From Alphaproteobacteria bacterium (GTDB lineage: Bacteria > Pseudomonadota > Alphaproteobacteria > Caulobacterales > Maricaulaceae), in NCBI GenBank assembly GCA_030428405.1, contig JAUIEH010000156.1:1-6664 (forward strand): a DNA stretch of 6,664 bases, read 5' to 3'. The stretch's first letter is position 1. Each line of letters starts with the position of its first letter. Under the pieces are notes generated by a model. It made no database searches and was not told the origin of the DNA. It worked only from the letters and a program-made list of their open reading frames with translations. A program made the translations under genes and the position numbers. Shown one piece after another: positions 6,438-6,664 of this stretch.

Positions 6438-6664
6438 ATGCGGCTTTCAACGAAAGGTCGATATGCGGTGATGGCGATGGCCGATCTGGCCGCCCACGGC
6501 GCCGGCGGACCGGTGCGTCTCGCCGAAATCGCGGCGCGCCAGAGCATCTCGCATTCTTATCTCGAACAGCTCTTTTCCCAATTGCGCCGCGCCGGCGTGG
6601 TGACCAGCGCGCGCGGGCCGGGCGGCGGTTATTCGCTCGCGCGCACGGCTGCTGACACGCGCAT
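6438..6664 (+). CDS. iscR: Rrf2-family regulator IscR, N-terminal part
   Basis: The first 75 codons of an IscR-type Rrf2 regulator, cut by the right window edge. The visible part is the winged helix-turn-helix DNA-binding domain: MRLSTKGRYAVMAM at the start, a helix-turn-helix around residues 28-48 (LAEIAARQSISHSYLEQLF) and the wing ARGPGGGYSLAR at 58-69. It aligns with E. coli IscR residue for residue without gaps. Ser40, Glu43 and Gln44, which contact DNA in E. coli IscR and include the Glu43 that governs type 1 versus type 2 site choice, are all present. RirA and NsrR, other Rrf2 members, start differently as I recall them. The cysteines that bind the [2Fe-2S] cluster lie beyond the window. 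The ATG at 6438-6440 is preceded by AGGGA four bases upstream and GGGAG about ten bases upstream. The product should sense Fe-S status and control Fe-S assembly genes, probably suf genes just to the right. Autoregulation is likely from the upstream operator. Confidence 0.9.
   Translation, partial: MRLSTKGRYAVMAMADLAAHGAGGPVRLAEIAARQSISHSYLEQLFSQLRRAGVVTSARGPGGGYSLARTAADTR

Overview
The window looks like an ordinary chromosomal segment of a GC-rich alphaproteobacterium. The lineage rests on the type of TyrS, the YhdP/AsmA-like protein, the alpha/beta-hydrolase next to iscR, and the DUF455 protein behind bcp. A Hyphomonadaceae- or Caulobacter-like relative is plausible, but the sequence alone does not prove it. 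I see no mobile element, CRISPR array, rRNA or tRNA. Coding density is very high and no gene-free stretch exceeds about 235 bases.

Layout from left to right. (1) At 1-197, minus strand, lies the 5' part of a DUF455 ferritin-like protein gene that runs off the left edge. (2) At 212-688, minus, is bcp, a thiol peroxidase that keeps only its peroxidatic cysteine; the DUF455 gene follows it after 14 bases, probably as one transcript. (3) At 728-4210, plus, is a 1160-residue YhdP/AsmA-like envelope protein, divergent from bcp with only 39 bases between the start codons. (4) At 4207-5460, minus, is tyrS, convergent with the envelope gene and sharing a 4-base stop-codon overlap with it. (5) At 5538-6203, minus, is a COG2945-type alpha/beta-hydrolase, 77 bases upstream of tyrS in the same direction. 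(6) At 6438-6664, plus, is the 5' part of an iscR-type Rrf2 regulator, cut by the right edge.

The most informative non-coding stretch is the 234-base divergent region between the hydrolase and iscR. It holds an extended -10 promoter embedded in a 25-base imperfect palindrome close to the E. coli type 1 IscR operator. The encoded regulator keeps the residues (Ser40, Glu43, Gln44) that E. coli IscR uses to read such sites. Negative autoregulation of iscR, and of the Fe-S assembly genes expected beyond the right edge, is the natural inference.

The genes are housekeeping: oxidative defence (bcp), envelope lipid homeostasis (YhdP-like), tyrosyl-tRNA charging (tyrS) and Fe-S homeostasis (iscR). 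I found no convincing new multi-gene system. The points worth checking are regulatory (IscR operator, hairpin before the tyrS ribosome binding site, overlapping gene ends) or compositional (a one-cysteine Bcp, and a giant envelope protein with no cysteine and three lysines).
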